Below are positions 1 through 8,542 of a stretch of DNA of 64,000 nucleotides, piece by piece. Position 1 is the stretch's first letter. The number at the start of each line of letters is the position of its first letter. Both the position numbers and the translations under genes were made by a program. Below the pieces are notes generated by a model. The model had not been told where the DNA came from, ran no database searches, and saw nothing but the letters and a program-made list of their open reading frames with translations. This DNA comes from Microcaldota archaeon (GTDB lineage: Archaea; Micrarchaeota; Micrarchaeia; Micrarchaeales; Micrarchaeaceae): NCBI GenBank assembly GCA_021798935.1, contig JAJZBL010000003.1:100959-164958 (forward strand), in the 5' to 3' direction.

Positions 1-186
1 TCCTACCTTTTTGCCATCTATATATACATCTTTGTTATCCGATTCTATTATAGATCCGTCTTTAAGAGGCATTGGCAGAAGTAATTTTATATAAGAAGGC
101 AATGCATAAGCAATTGCAGACATCACATAGTTATCTGATTTTTGAGAAATTCCCTTTTTATTCTCTATTATTTTATAAGATACCAT
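1..186 (-). CDS. N-terminal fragment of an unrecognised protein (runs off window start)
   Basis: An open frame of 62 codons reads leftward from an ATG at 186 to the window edge without a stop. The visible protein starts MVSYKIIENKKG and later contains the stretch YIKLLLPMPLKDGS. No motif or membrane segment that I recognise is visible. It is divergent from the YceI-like gene at 324, so the 137 bases between them should hold both promoters. It is called a gene because the frame is open, has an ATG and faces a normal intergenic gap; the product is unknown. Confidence 0.5.
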   Translation of the reverse strand, partial: MVSYKIIENKKGISQKSDNYVMSAIAYALPSYIKLLLPMPLKDGSIIESDNKDVYIDGKKVG

Positions 187-323
187 ACTTCATATTATGA
201 ATCATATAATATAAATTTTTCCTAAAACTTAGAGGTAACCTATTCCTATTGCTGAAGGATTTGAGTTTCACGCCCACATAGATAATTATTTAAAAGTTAA
301 ACTTCATTATTATACTTGATTTT

Positions 324-824
324 ATGAAACTTAACAATCTGAGTTATCCAGATTCCAAGATAAATTTCACAGTTAGGCATACTTTATCGCAGTTTAATGG
401 CACTTTCTCTAAATTTGAATTAGATATGGAGGGGGATACAGACAATATTGAATCATTGAAAGCTAATTTATCTGTAGATATTAGCAGCCTTGATGCAGGC
501 ATACCTTTACTTAATAAGCACCTTACAACAGAAGAGCAATTTTTCAACATGGCTAAGTATCCAAATGCAACATTTGTATCAACAGAGATAAAGAAGAAAG
601 GTGAAAGTAAGCTTTATGTCAAAGGCAATATGACAATAAAAGGCATTACTAAGGAGATACATTTGGATGTTAATTATAAAGAGGATGAATCAGGAGTTGA
701 AATAAATTTCAATACAGAACTTAAAAGGAGCGATTTTGGATTAAGGACAAAGGCTCTTTTAGATCGTTTTGGGATAATATCAAATACTGCAAAAGTATTT
801 GGGGTCTTTAAGTTCCTTAAGTAA
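324..824 (+). CDS. YceI-like domain protein
   Basis: This 166-residue protein has the YceI signature order: FTVRHTLSQFNGTFSKFE near the N-terminus, an EEQFFNMAKYPNATFVS block in the middle, then GNMTIKGITKEIHLDV. YceI proteins form a lipocalin-like barrel that binds a polyprenyl or other long lipid chain. No signal peptide is visible, so it probably acts inside the cell, unlike the periplasmic bacterial versions. It precedes the glycosyltransferase at 842 by only 17 bases. The pairing suggests, but does not prove, a role with polyprenyl-linked sugars. The family call is firm and the substrate is unknown. Confidence 0.85.
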   Translation: MKLNNLSYPDSKINFTVRHTLSQFNGTFSKFELDMEGDTDNIESLKANLSVDISSLDAGIPLLNKHLTTEEQFFNMAKYPNATFVSTEIKKKGESKLYVKGNMTIKGITKEIHLDVNYKEDESGVEINFNTELKRSDFGLRTKALLDRFGIISNTAKVFGVFKFLK

Positions 825-841
825 TTTTTGATTGTGATCTT

Positions 842-1516
842 GTGGATTATTCAGATACTGCAATTATATTACCCGTAAAAAATGAGCCTTACGCAAAGAA
901 AGTTCTAAGTGAAATAATAAGGTCTTTGCCACATTCTAAAATAATAATTGCTTATTCAGGTAAGGTAGACGATTTGAAGCAGTTTTGCAGAAAAAAACCA
1001 AATATAGTATTCTTAAAGCAAAAAGGCAAAGGTAAGGGCAATGCATGCATAGATGCATTCAAATTGATAAATACTAAATTTTTAGGGCTTATAGATGCAG
1101 ATGGCACTTATGAAGTAAAAGATTTAAAGAGAGCAATTAATAGCTTAAGAAAAGGAGGAGATATGGTAATAGGACAAAGAATTGCTAACGATAATGAGGC
1201 TATGCCCCTTTATATAAAATTTGGGAATTGGGTTATTACAGAGGTAGCAAATCTTATTTATGGCATGCATCTAAAGGATTCCCAAACAGGACTCAGAGCT
1301 ATAAGAACTGCTGCCTTAAAGACGCTAAACCTTTATGAGCAGGGATTTGGGATTGAAAGTGAGATAAACATTAAAATGCACAAAAAAGGGTATTCTATTA
1401 AAGAGATACACATAAGTTATCATAAAAGGAAAGGAGGGCGCTCCAACCAGTTCAAGCTTTTGGATGGATTAAAACTGCTTGCAATTGACTTTAAGTTTAT
1501 ATTAAATGATAAGTAA
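842..1516 (+). CDS. Family 2 glycosyltransferase (dolichyl-phosphate sugar synthase-like)
   Basis: A 224-residue GT2 enzyme. The N-terminus IILPVKNE is the first strand of the GT-A fold, and LIDADGTYE at about residue 83 carries the DxD-type motif that binds the metal and nucleotide sugar. A QTGLRAI stretch followed by an E-rich segment near residues 150-170 matches the acceptor region of polyprenyl-phosphate glycosyltransferases. There are no C-terminal membrane helices, as in the short DPM1-like forms. The start is GTG, 17 bases after the YceI-like stop, so the two are probably cotranscribed. The likely reaction is sugar transfer to a polyprenyl phosphate; donor and acceptor are inferred only from the family. 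Confidence 0.8.
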   Translation: MDYSDTAIILPVKNEPYAKKVLSEIIRSLPHSKIIIAYSGKVDDLKQFCRKKPNIVFLKQKGKGKGNACIDAFKLINTKFLGLIDADGTYEVKDLKRAINSLRKGGDMVIGQRIANDNEAMPLYIKFGNWVITEVANLIYGMHLKDSQTGLRAIRTAALKTLNLYEQGFGIESEINIKMHKKGYSIKEIHISYHKRKGGRSNQFKLLDGLKLLAIDFKFILNDK

Positions 1517-1531
1517 GTTAAATTCTAAATA

Positions 1532-2821
1532 TTAAGGAGAAATTCTCTTTCTGTCCCTTGGAAACATTGCACATTCCCTTATGTTCTTCATACCTGTTAT
1601 CTGCATCGCCAATCTCTCCAGGCCTATGCTCCAACCGGCATGGGGTGGTGCTCCACATCTGAATGCATCAACATAGGATTTGAAATTGTTTGGATCCATT
1701 CCTCTCTCTTTTATAGCATCTACAAGCATATCTGCTATATGTATCCTCTGCGCTCCACTTGATATCTCCATACCTTTATATATTAGGTCATAGCTGTGGC
1801 TTATCTCTTTATTATTCTCATTTGGCATTGAATAAAAGGCCCTTACCTTTGTTGGAAACTCTGTTACCAAAACAGATTCTCCAAAATATTTCTCTATTGC
1901 CTTTTCATGTTCCCTGGAGAAATCATCTCCAAACTCTATATTCTCGCCTTTCTCCTTCAGCTGTTTTATCACTTCTGCATATTCTACTATTTTTGTATTA
2001 GGTACGTTAAGTTCAATCCCTAATGTTTTGAGATCTTTTTCATTCCTATTTATTACTTCACTGATTATGAATTTTAAAGTATCTGCTAGAAGCTTCTCTG
2101 CATCATTGTAATCAGAGAAACCAATCTCAACATCCATCTGTGTTATCTCATTAAGGTGGTATAGGTCGTTTGATTTCTCCGCTCTATAAACCGGCATTAT
2201 CATAAATACCTTATCAAGCCCTCCAATAACTGCCATCTGCTTATATAGCTGTGGCGATTGTGCTAAATATGCTTTTTCTTCAAAATACTGCAATGGGAAT
2301 AAATCTGCACCACCCTCTGTGGCTTCAGCTACGATTGATGATGTACGTATCTCATTAAAGCCCTGGTTATATAGAAAATTCCTGAATGAATTTAGTATCG
2401 TTGATTCTATTTTAAAAATTGCTTCTGTCTGGAGCCGTCTCAAGTCTATATATCTGTAATCCAACCTTGTATCAAGCTCTGCAGGCACTTTTCCTGTAGT
2501 CTCAAAGGGTATTACTTTACTTATCGGATTAAGGTTGGTTATCTTCGTTGGTATTATCTCGAAGCCGATCTTTGCTTCTGGATTAATCTTGACGGTGCCT
2601 TCTACAGAGATTACACTTTCTTTTGGAATATCCATTCCTTCAATTATGCTTTTATCGCAGACATCGTATTTTCCTGTAATCTGTATAATACCTGTTATAT
2701 CGCGAAGAAGTAGGAATGTCACATTTTTTAATTTTCTTACCTCATGTACCCATCCAGCTAAAGTAACCTTTTGGTTGTCCATCTCAGGTTTTATCTCAGA
2801 TATATAATTAGAACGAATCAA
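1532..2821 (-). CDS. aspS: Aspartyl-tRNA synthetase, archaeal type
   Basis: Class IIb aminoacyl-tRNA synthetase of 429 residues, the usual archaeal length. The N-terminal OB fold (about 1-100) binds the anticodon, and the catalytic core carries ATEGGADLFP (about 167-176), motif 2 around YRAEKSNDLYHLNE (about 212-225) and motif 3 GLERLAM (about 400-406). Residue 26 is His (GWVHE). Archaeal enzymes that charge only tRNA-Asp usually have Trp here, while non-discriminating ones have His. This version may therefore also aspartylate tRNA-Asn, which would require an amidotransferase elsewhere in the genome. It converges with the glycosyltransferase gene, ending 15 bases away. The ATG at 2821 gives the normal family N-terminus. 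Confidence 0.95.
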   Translation of the reverse strand: MIRSNYISEIKPEMDNQKVTLAGWVHEVRKLKNVTFLLLRDITGIIQITGKYDVCDKSIIEGMDIPKESVISVEGTVKINPEAKIGFEIIPTKITNLNPISKVIPFETTGKVPAELDTRLDYRYIDLRRLQTEAIFKIESTILNSFRNFLYNQGFNEIRTSSIVAEATEGGADLFPLQYFEEKAYLAQSPQLYKQMAVIGGLDKVFMIMPVYRAEKSNDLYHLNEITQMDVEIGFSDYNDAEKLLADTLKFIISEVINRNEKDLKTLGIELNVPNTKIVEYAEVIKQLKEKGENIEFGDDFSREHEKAIEKYFGESVLVTEFPTKVRAFYSMPNENNKEISHSYDLIYKGMEISSGAQRIHIADMLVDAIKERGMDPNNFKSYVDAFRCGAPPHAGWSIGLERLAMQITGMKNIRECAMFPRDRKRISP

Positions 2822-2884
2822 AAAACCACTAAATTTAATTTAAAATATTTACAAAATTATTTAAACAATACTTTGGCATTTGGG

Positions 2885-3217
2885 TTATCTCATAAGTGTT
2901 ATGTTTATTGAACTTACTTTAGATTTGCTGCCATCTTCATTTGTCAGTTCTTCTGATGCTGTAGAAATGTCCTTTTGCTTTACGTCAGTCAAAAACTTAT
3001 TTATGACTATTTCTTTTACATCGACGGCTTTTGATATTGAATTTCCTCTTGCCTTTATGGAAACCTCATTCATCCCGTTATTGAACTGCGTAACTACAGC
3101 CAGTACATAGTTCATTGTAGGCTTCTTTCCTATATAGACAATATTTGTTTCATTTGTTTTTCTGCCTGTTCCTTCATTTCTTGTTTCATCGTTTGCTACG
3201 TTTATTTCGTCTGCCAT
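2885..3217 (-). CDS. albA: DNA/RNA-binding protein Alba
   Basis: A 110-residue chromatin protein. The core IVYIGKKPTMNYVLAV followed by KARGNSISKAVDV and VINKFLTDV is the Alba fold, with the GKKP lysines that contact nucleic acid. It has an N-terminal extension of about 25 polar residues relative to short crenarchaeal Alba. A TATA-like TTTAAATA lies on the minus strand near 3263-3271, and GAGATGAT sits just before the ATG, so it has its own promoter and ribosome site. It is predicted to coat DNA and RNA as dimers. Confidence 0.95.
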   Translation of the reverse strand: MADEINVANDETRNEGTGRKTNETNIVYIGKKPTMNYVLAVVTQFNNGMNEVSIKARGNSISKAVDVKEIVINKFLTDVKQKDISTASEELTNEDGSKSKVSSINITLMR

Positions 3218-3289
3218 TCTATCATCTCTTTGATGCTTATTACTAATTTTAATAATAACCTATTTAAATTTTTTGTAGACATTTCAGCT

Positions 3290-4195
3290 TCAATTAGGTT
3301 CATCTTTTGGTTTAAGTAGATTATTTGAAAGCAGGTCTATCTTTGTTTCCTCATTTTTGATGTCTATATTTACACCTAAATCCTTTAATTCATGCAATGG
3401 ATAAGCAATTGCAACCTTAAGCATTAGCCGTATCTCCTTCTCAACTTCTAAATCTTTTGTTATGGAAATTTCATATTTTACCGAAGCTTCAATCAGGCTT
3501 AACAGATCCTCGGATATCTTTAAAATCCTGTCATCGCTAATATTTTTATTTTTTACCATATTGCGGGTTTCTTCCAACGCCCACCTCAAATCCCCATTTT
3601 CATCTATGTATACCTTGCCAAAAGATCTCATAAATTCCGGCATTACAAAGTAGAATACCTTATAGAATACTTGGCCAAATATGGCACTGTAAGAATATCT
3701 CATTATAATATATAGCGCTACGAATCTCTCTTCCCAAGTGCCAAGATTCATTATATAAGAGAATACATCTTTTATAATCTGAGGTGATTCTTCGGGCTTT
3801 CTCATAAGCCCATCCATAAGGTTTTTTATTGCTCTTAAATGCCTTTTCTCTACCTTGCTTACGTTAAGGAAATGTTTTACATACTTTACATGTGCAGGAT
3901 CTGGTTTAGATGACCAGCTTTCAGCCATCAATTCAACTTGCTTTTCACCATAATAAAATAAGCTCAATATCTTGGAAATATCAGACATGCTGAATTTGGT
4001 GCCATTTGGCAAAATTACGTATGTGCTTGTAACTGATCCCCTCTTGCGTTTTACATTTATGAAGCTAAGTGCCCTTTTCATTGAGTTTAATGGATCCTCC
4101 TTGATATATTCATCTACATAATCACTTATCCACATTGGCAGATTGTAATTTTTCAATACTTCTTTTATACCATGTTGCATGACCATATTTTTCAC
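3290..4195 (-). CDS. Uncharacterised predicted all-helical protein
   Basis: A 301-residue soluble protein that I do not recognise. It reads as mostly helical and charged, with an aromatic-rich central segment (EERFVALYIIMRYSYSAIF, then FYKVFYFVMPEF at roughly residues 155-190) that could be a buried helix pair. No signal peptide, P-loop, zinc ligands or known catalytic motif is visible. It ends about 70 bases before the alba start and begins 11 bases after the stop of the COG1361-like surface protein, so it may be the last gene of the ABC transporter cassette. The ATG could be residue 1, 4 or 6 (MKNMVMQHG). Confidence 0.75.
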   Translation of the reverse strand: MKNMVMQHGIKEVLKNYNLPMWISDYVDEYIKEDPLNSMKRALSFINVKRKRGSVTSTYVILPNGTKFSMSDISKILSLFYYGEKQVELMAESWSSKPDPAHVKYVKHFLNVSKVEKRHLRAIKNLMDGLMRKPEESPQIIKDVFSYIMNLGTWEERFVALYIIMRYSYSAIFGQVFYKVFYFVMPEFMRSFGKVYIDENGDLRWALEETRNMVKNKNISDDRILKISEDLLSLIEASVKYEISITKDLEVEKEIRLMLKVAIAYPLHELKDLGVNIDIKNEETKIDLLSNNLLKPKDEPN

Positions 4196-4205
4196 CAGAC
4201 TCAGG

Positions 4206-5801
4206 TTATTTTTTACCTTTACTGTTTACTCTCTTTGACAGTCTGAATATTATATAAATTACTATTATTATGATTATTAAATCGTATATGTAGTTTATAA
4301 AACTATTAGATGAACTTTTTTTACTGGAACTATATACTTCCACGTAATAGTTATTTGTTCCAGAGAATTCCTGCGTTGGGCCTCCATTTGGCTGCAACCA
4401 TTCCTCATATATTGTTATTGGATAAGATCCCGGATTCGCTTTAGAATCAACATTTACGTAGAAGGTAACATTCACAGATTGGCCAGGCTCTAGCTTATTT
4501 ACATATGCATTAGAATCCACAGGCGTAATTGGGTATACAGATTCGAAACTCAGAGTCATTTCCTGTGCTTCTTCATTGCCCGTATTCTTTATCCGCAATG
4601 TTACAGGAACATCAGTTCCACCTGGCAACAAAGTATCACTTAAGTTTCTTATATCAATTATTGCAGATTTCTGCACTGATATGTTTAGTGTCAAGTTCCT
4701 TGATGTTGAATTCTTCATATTAGAATTTGAATAGGTTAAGCTTAAAGGCAGGTAAGTGCTGTTGCCTTCAAATTCTCTCCCTAACTTTATATATACAGAT
4801 TCGGTATCAGAGCTTCCAGGCTCAAGTGCTGGTATATAGAATTTGCTTAGGCTCCCATATGTTATATTAGAGTTTGGAAGTAATGACAAGGTTAGATTTT
4901 TAGCTGAACCTAACCCTGTGTTACTTATCACTAAAGTTATCGTCTGATTTCCACCAGGGTATAGGGTTTCTGGAACTGAAGATCCTGTGCTTATTGATAT
5001 ATCAGGGTTATTGATCAATACATTGATTGGAATTGTTTCATTTTTCACTGTTTGATTTCCAAACATGTTTTCGTATATCAAAGTTGCATTTATATCTTGT
5101 ACACCGGAAGTTATTCCTCTTGACACATAAGCTTGTGCGGATAAATCTACAGATTGTGAATTTGGCAATTCTGATACACTGAATTCATTTTGCCCTATAA
5201 ATTTCATATAAGTTGAATTATGCAATATCAATGTTACATTATTGGCTACTCCATTTCCAAGATTTGTAAGGTCTACTTTTAAATTGCTATAGGATTCAGG
5301 AATGATAGGCTCAATCTGCTGTATACTAGCACTTAGAGTTGGTTTTCCATAGATATATATGTAGATAGGCATTTCTGATTCTCCTGGCTCTGAGGTTGTA
5401 AAGTCTGGGGTTTCTGCAAATTTTGACCTATAAGTTGCTACAGCATCGATTTCGTATTCACCTGCAGGTATATTTTTCGGAACTTTAAATGTAAAGTAAA
5501 ATACCCCATCATTGTCTGTACCCTCTCCTATATTGTATATGATATTACTATAGACAGGGGAGAAATTAAGCATAGGGTTTTGTGAAAGAAGCTGCAGATT
5601 TATATCATACAGCGAATGCGAATATGAGTTATACAGATTGAATGATATAGTTGCATTCTCTCCAGGCACTAAAGGTGAAGGTGATATGTGCAAATTGGTT
5701 ATTGACAATGCCCCACTTACCTGTGATAATCCCTGAGCAGATGATATGCCTGCAAAACTCAAAATTATTATGCATATTGAAATCAAGCCTATTTTATACA
5801 T
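4206..5801 (-). CDS. COG1361-like secreted surface protein with CARDB/NEW3-type repeats
   Basis: A 531-residue protein with an N-terminal signal peptide (hydrophobic residues about 4-22, ending near SAQG). Three or four immunoglobulin-like repeats follow, each marked by phrases such as PLVPGENATISF, LYPGGNQTITLVISNTG and LLPGGTDVPVTLRIKNTG. A Ser/Lys linker leads to one C-terminal membrane helix (about 503-520) and a basic tail. These features fit the COG1361 family of archaeal exported, membrane-anchored proteins. It follows the ABC-2 permease by 8 bases, so it is probably the transporter's partner or cargo. Many N-x-S/T sites suggest glycosylation. The substrate is unknown. Confidence 0.85.
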   Translation of the reverse strand: MYKIGLISICIIILSFAGISSAQGLSQVSGALSITNLHISPSPLVPGENATISFNLYNSYSHSLYDINLQLLSQNPMLNFSPVYSNIIYNIGEGTDNDGVFYFTFKVPKNIPAGEYEIDAVATYRSKFAETPDFTTSEPGESEMPIYIYIYGKPTLSASIQQIEPIIPESYSNLKVDLTNLGNGVANNVTLILHNSTYMKFIGQNEFSVSELPNSQSVDLSAQAYVSRGITSGVQDINATLIYENMFGNQTVKNETIPINVLINNPDISISTGSSVPETLYPGGNQTITLVISNTGLGSAKNLTLSLLPNSNITYGSLSKFYIPALEPGSSDTESVYIKLGREFEGNSTYLPLSLTYSNSNMKNSTSRNLTLNISVQKSAIIDIRNLSDTLLPGGTDVPVTLRIKNTGNEEAQEMTLSFESVYPITPVDSNAYVNKLEPGQSVNVTFYVNVDSKANPGSYPITIYEEWLQPNGGPTQEFSGTNNYYVEVYSSSKKSSSNSFINYIYDLIIIIIVIYIIFRLSKRVNSKGKK

Positions 5802-5809
5802 CTTATCAC

Positions 5810-6934
5810 TTATTTTCCTATAGTGGTACTGAACAGCTTAAAGCTCAATAATAGCATTACCACTGAAAATGCTACCAGAATTGAAAAATCTAATATAGCG
5901 GAATTGATTGGATAATAACCATACATCATGATATATCTTATCCCACTTGCTGAATAAGTAAGGGGATCTATAACACTAAGAGGGTACAGCCATGAGGGCA
6001 ATGATGATGTAGGGAAAAATGCACCAGATATAAACCAAAGAGGCAGCGTTATAGCGTTTGCAATTATTGAATAAACTTCTATCTTTGCAATCCTTGATGC
6101 TAATATTATTGTTATTGCAGAGAATGCCACCGCAGTTAATGCGATTAGTACCAATATTATAGCAGCACCTAAGATTCCCATAGCTATTGTAGCTCCATCT
6201 AACAGCCCTATCAAAATAGCTATTATGCCGTATATCAAAGCCTGGGTTGTCCCAGACATAACCTTGCCCAGTATAATTGACATTTTATTTATAGGGGTTA
6301 TAAGAAATGATTTTAGGTTGCCCAATTGCCTATCTGTTATTATAGACATTCCGCCCCCAAACATTGAACCGAAGACAGATACCATCACGATTACTCCCCC
6401 AACTAAGAAGGTCTTATAGCTAGCCCCTGCGGCGTAGGCTGGATCTAAAACCACTTGATCCGAATTAACGGCTGATTGGTACTGTATGGGCTTGCCTATA
6501 CTCGATTCATATTGCTGGGCTAATGACTCTATTATATTTACAGAGTTTCCCAAATCTGCAAAATTATTTGCATAGTATATGTATATTCCGGGATTTTTTG
6601 ATTCCAGGCTAGGAAAACTTGGAGATATTACAACTACATCAGTAACCTGGCCTGCCTTCAATGCGGCTAATGCTGCTTGCTGATTTGTAAGCATCTCTAC
6701 ATTTAAATCCGTATTTGACTGCAATGATTGCACAAAGTTGTAAGCTGAGGGGTTTGAAGCATAATTTACTACACCAATATTGGTTATTATATCAGAATTT
6801 GCCCCTAAGTTACCCAACATCAATATAAGCACTAGCGGAAATATTAGTGACCTAAGTATATTTGTCCTAAGTTTGCTTTTGAATATGAGCATTTCCCTTT
6901 TATATATGATTAAAGAATCGCTTATTATACTCAT
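5810..6934 (-). CDS. ABC-2 type transporter permease
   Basis: A 374-residue integral membrane protein. One helix near residues 28-45 is followed by an extracytoplasmic domain of about 125 residues, then five more helices (about 170-370). The region with ITDRQLGNLKSFLITPINK is the coupling segment typical of ABC2_membrane permeases that are paired with DrrA-type ATPases. The ATG overlaps the stop of the ATPase gene by four bases, showing translational coupling. It likely exports a lipid, polysaccharide or antibiotic-like compound, or assembles the COG1361-like protein encoded next. The substrate cannot be read from sequence. Confidence 0.9.
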   Translation of the reverse strand: MSIISDSLIIYKREMLIFKSKLRTNILRSLIFPLVLILMLGNLGANSDIITNIGVVNYASNPSAYNFVQSLQSNTDLNVEMLTNQQAALAALKAGQVTDVVVISPSFPSLESKNPGIYIYYANNFADLGNSVNIIESLAQQYESSIGKPIQYQSAVNSDQVVLDPAYAAGASYKTFLVGGVIVMVSVFGSMFGGGMSIITDRQLGNLKSFLITPINKMSIILGKVMSGTTQALIYGIIAILIGLLDGATIAMGILGAAIILVLIALTAVAFSAITIILASRIAKIEVYSIIANAITLPLWFISGAFFPTSSLPSWLYPLSVIDPLTYSASGIRYIMMYGYYPINSAILDFSILVAFSVVMLLLSFKLFSTTIGK

Positions 6935-7908
6935 TTTCTAGACCTTATTTGAACTTGAGGCTTTCCTATGGCCGTATCCCTCAATCCTGTACCTGTAAGT
7001 TTTATGAATACATCATCTAGGGTTGGAAGATGCATGCTTATTCCAAGTATTGGTATATTTTTCTTTATCAACTCTTTAGTTATGTCAGAGAACTTTGCAA
7101 TCTCTCCCTTTTCAATTGATGCAGTTACTACGTCTATTTTAATGCTTGGAGACAGGCCAAAATCTTTTAGCACAGATGCAACTTTGCTTGTAGCATCAGA
7201 TTGCGTCACTATCTCCACTATGTTCCCTGAACTCACCGATGCCTTAAGCTCTGATGCTGTGCCTATGGCCTTTATCTCCCCTTTATCTATTATTGCTATA
7301 CGGTCACACAAAGCATCAGCTTCCTCAAGATATTGGGTTGTAAGCAGCACAGTAATGCCTTTTTTATTTAGACTGCGAATCTTTTCCCACAAAGCTGTCC
7401 TATTCTGGACATCAAGGCCTGTTGTTGGTTCATCTAAAATTATTATCTTTGGATCTTGTATCATAGATCTTACCAATGCAAGCCTTCTCTGCATTCCACC
7501 TGATAATGCACCTGCTTTATAATCTGCAAAATCTGTTAATTCTGCATCTTTAAGGCTTTGTGCTATTTTATCTTTTATGTTTGCTATGTGGTATAGTTCA
7601 CCAAATATCTCAAGATTTTGCCTTGGTGTCAAGTCCTGCTCTATTACAGTCTCTTGGGTCATAAAGCCTATCATATTCTTTGCCCTCTGTACTTCCTTAT
7701 GTATATCTATTCCGTAAAGCTCTATGGATCCAGAAGTTGGGGTAAGTAATGTAAGTATCATATTCAGAGTTGTGCTTTTGCCAGCTCCATTAGGCCCTAG
7801 AAGCCCGAAGATTTCACCTTCTTTCACATTGAATGATATATTTTTAACTGCGGTAAAATCCCCGAATTTCTCGACTAAGTTCTTTATTTCTAAAGCATTT
7901 TTAACCAT
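6931..7908 (-). CDS. ABC transporter ATP-binding protein (DrrA type)
   Basis: An ATPase with Walker A LGPNGAGKST, signature LSGGMQRRLAL, Walker B IIILDEPTTGLD and the TTQYLEEAD switch typical of DrrA-like exporters, followed by the usual C-terminal domain. The frame is open further upstream to a GTG at 7959. However, a TATA-like TTTATAAG lies on the minus strand at about 7966-7972, which places transcription start near 7944, downstream of that GTG. The start is therefore taken as the ATG at 7908, although the ATG at 7917 is also possible. It forms an operon with the permease and the COG1361-like protein. Confidence 0.92.
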   Translation of the reverse strand: MVKNALEIKNLVEKFGDFTAVKNISFNVKEGEIFGLLGPNGAGKSTTLNMILTLLTPTSGSIELYGIDIHKEVQRAKNMIGFMTQETVIEQDLTPRQNLEIFGELYHIANIKDKIAQSLKDAELTDFADYKAGALSGGMQRRLALVRSMIQDPKIIILDEPTTGLDVQNRTALWEKIRSLNKKGITVLLTTQYLEEADALCDRIAIIDKGEIKAIGTASELKASVSSGNIVEIVTQSDATSKVASVLKDFGLSPSIKIDVVTASIEKGEIAKFSDITKELIKKNIPILGISMHLPTLDDVFIKLTGTGLRDTAIGKPQVQIRSRK

Positions 7909-7965
7909 AGAATGCATCCTATCTTTAATTCTAATCTTGCAAGTTAATTGAATACCCACTTACTT

Positions 7966-7973
7966 ATAAATGT
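7966..7973 (-). promoter_or_regulatory. TATA box of the ABC transporter operon
   Basis: On the minus strand the sequence TTTATAAG lies about 60 bases ahead of the ATG at 7908. With the archaeal spacing of about 26 bases, transcription would start near 7944. This excludes the longer GTG-initiated reading of the ATPase. The box lies between the PadR-like gene and the transporter genes, so the regulator could act here. Confidence 0.5.
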
Positions 7974-8007
7974 GCGATTTAAGGTGTATTATTAAATCCA
8001 ATATAGA

Positions 8008-8364
8008 TTACTTTATGAGGCTTGCAACTGTCTTTACAAGTTTATGAAATTCTTTTTTTATTGCGTTTAATGCCTTTTTGCCATCAGGTGTAATATGGTA
8101 ATATTTTTTTATTTTGCCATCCCTCTTTAGGGCTTCTGATTCTATATAACCTGCTTTCTCCAATACAGATATTATATTATAAACGTCATTTTTAATGGTC
8201 TCCTTATCAGTTAAATTTGATAAAATTGGAGATCTCTTTATCTTTTTTATAATATCATAGGGGTATACTTTTTTGTCATGGTCGATTTTTTTTAGGATAA
8301 ATAGCTTTAGGAGTATATTGTGAAATTCTCTATACTGATATTTTTTAGTCTCCTTATTCTCCAT
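8008..8364 (-). CDS. PadR-family transcriptional regulator
   Basis: A 118-residue winged-helix protein. It begins with a helical segment, YREFHNILLKLFILKKI, then the winged helix with TIKNDVYNIISVLEKAGYIESE and the wing KIKKYYHITPDGKKAL. The closing helix is short, as in PadR subfamily 2. It lies directly upstream of the ABC exporter operon in the same orientation, with 100 bases between its stop and the ATPase ATG. PadR proteins commonly repress an adjacent exporter and release it on binding the exported compound, so it is the natural candidate regulator of that operon. The ligand is unknown. Confidence 0.88.
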   Translation of the reverse strand: MENKETKKYQYREFHNILLKLFILKKIDHDKKVYPYDIIKKIKRSPILSNLTDKETIKNDVYNIISVLEKAGYIESEALKRDGKIKKYYHITPDGKKALNAIKKEFHKLVKTVASLIK

Positions 8365-8521
8365 TAAATAACCATTAATAGTTTTTATTTAAACTAATTA
8401 ATATTTAAAACAAAGTAATATTAAACTTTACTATTTTTCTGCTTTAAATTTTTAGTAAATCCGACTTTATTTTTAAATTTAAAAATTAGAAATATTTTAA
8501 AATAAAAACAAATACCCATTT

Positions 8522-8542
8522 ACGTCAGATATCATCTGACGT
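8522..8542 (-). terminator. Perfect inverted repeat across the dnaG stop codon, probable terminator
   Basis: On the minus strand the arms ACGTCAGAT and ATCTGACGT are perfectly complementary around a 3-base loop (GAT). The right arm contains the dnaG stop codon (TGA at 8527-8525). Downstream on the same strand is a T-rich run, GTTTTTATTTT, at about 8505-8515. A stable hairpin followed by U-rich RNA is a reasonable 3' end for the dnaG transcript. A DNA-binding palindrome is the alternative. Confidence 0.5.

Noticed and set aside
3290..4195. Possible ferritin-like fold in the 301-residue protein
   Set aside because: An EERF helix pair was suggestive, but the paired E...ExxH metal ligands are not present, so no such call is made.
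8469..8486. 18-bp AT-only palindrome ahead of the PadR-like gene
   Set aside because: It consists only of A and T in an AT-rich gap, so it is expected by chance. It does not resemble the ATGT-n8-ACAT PadR operators.
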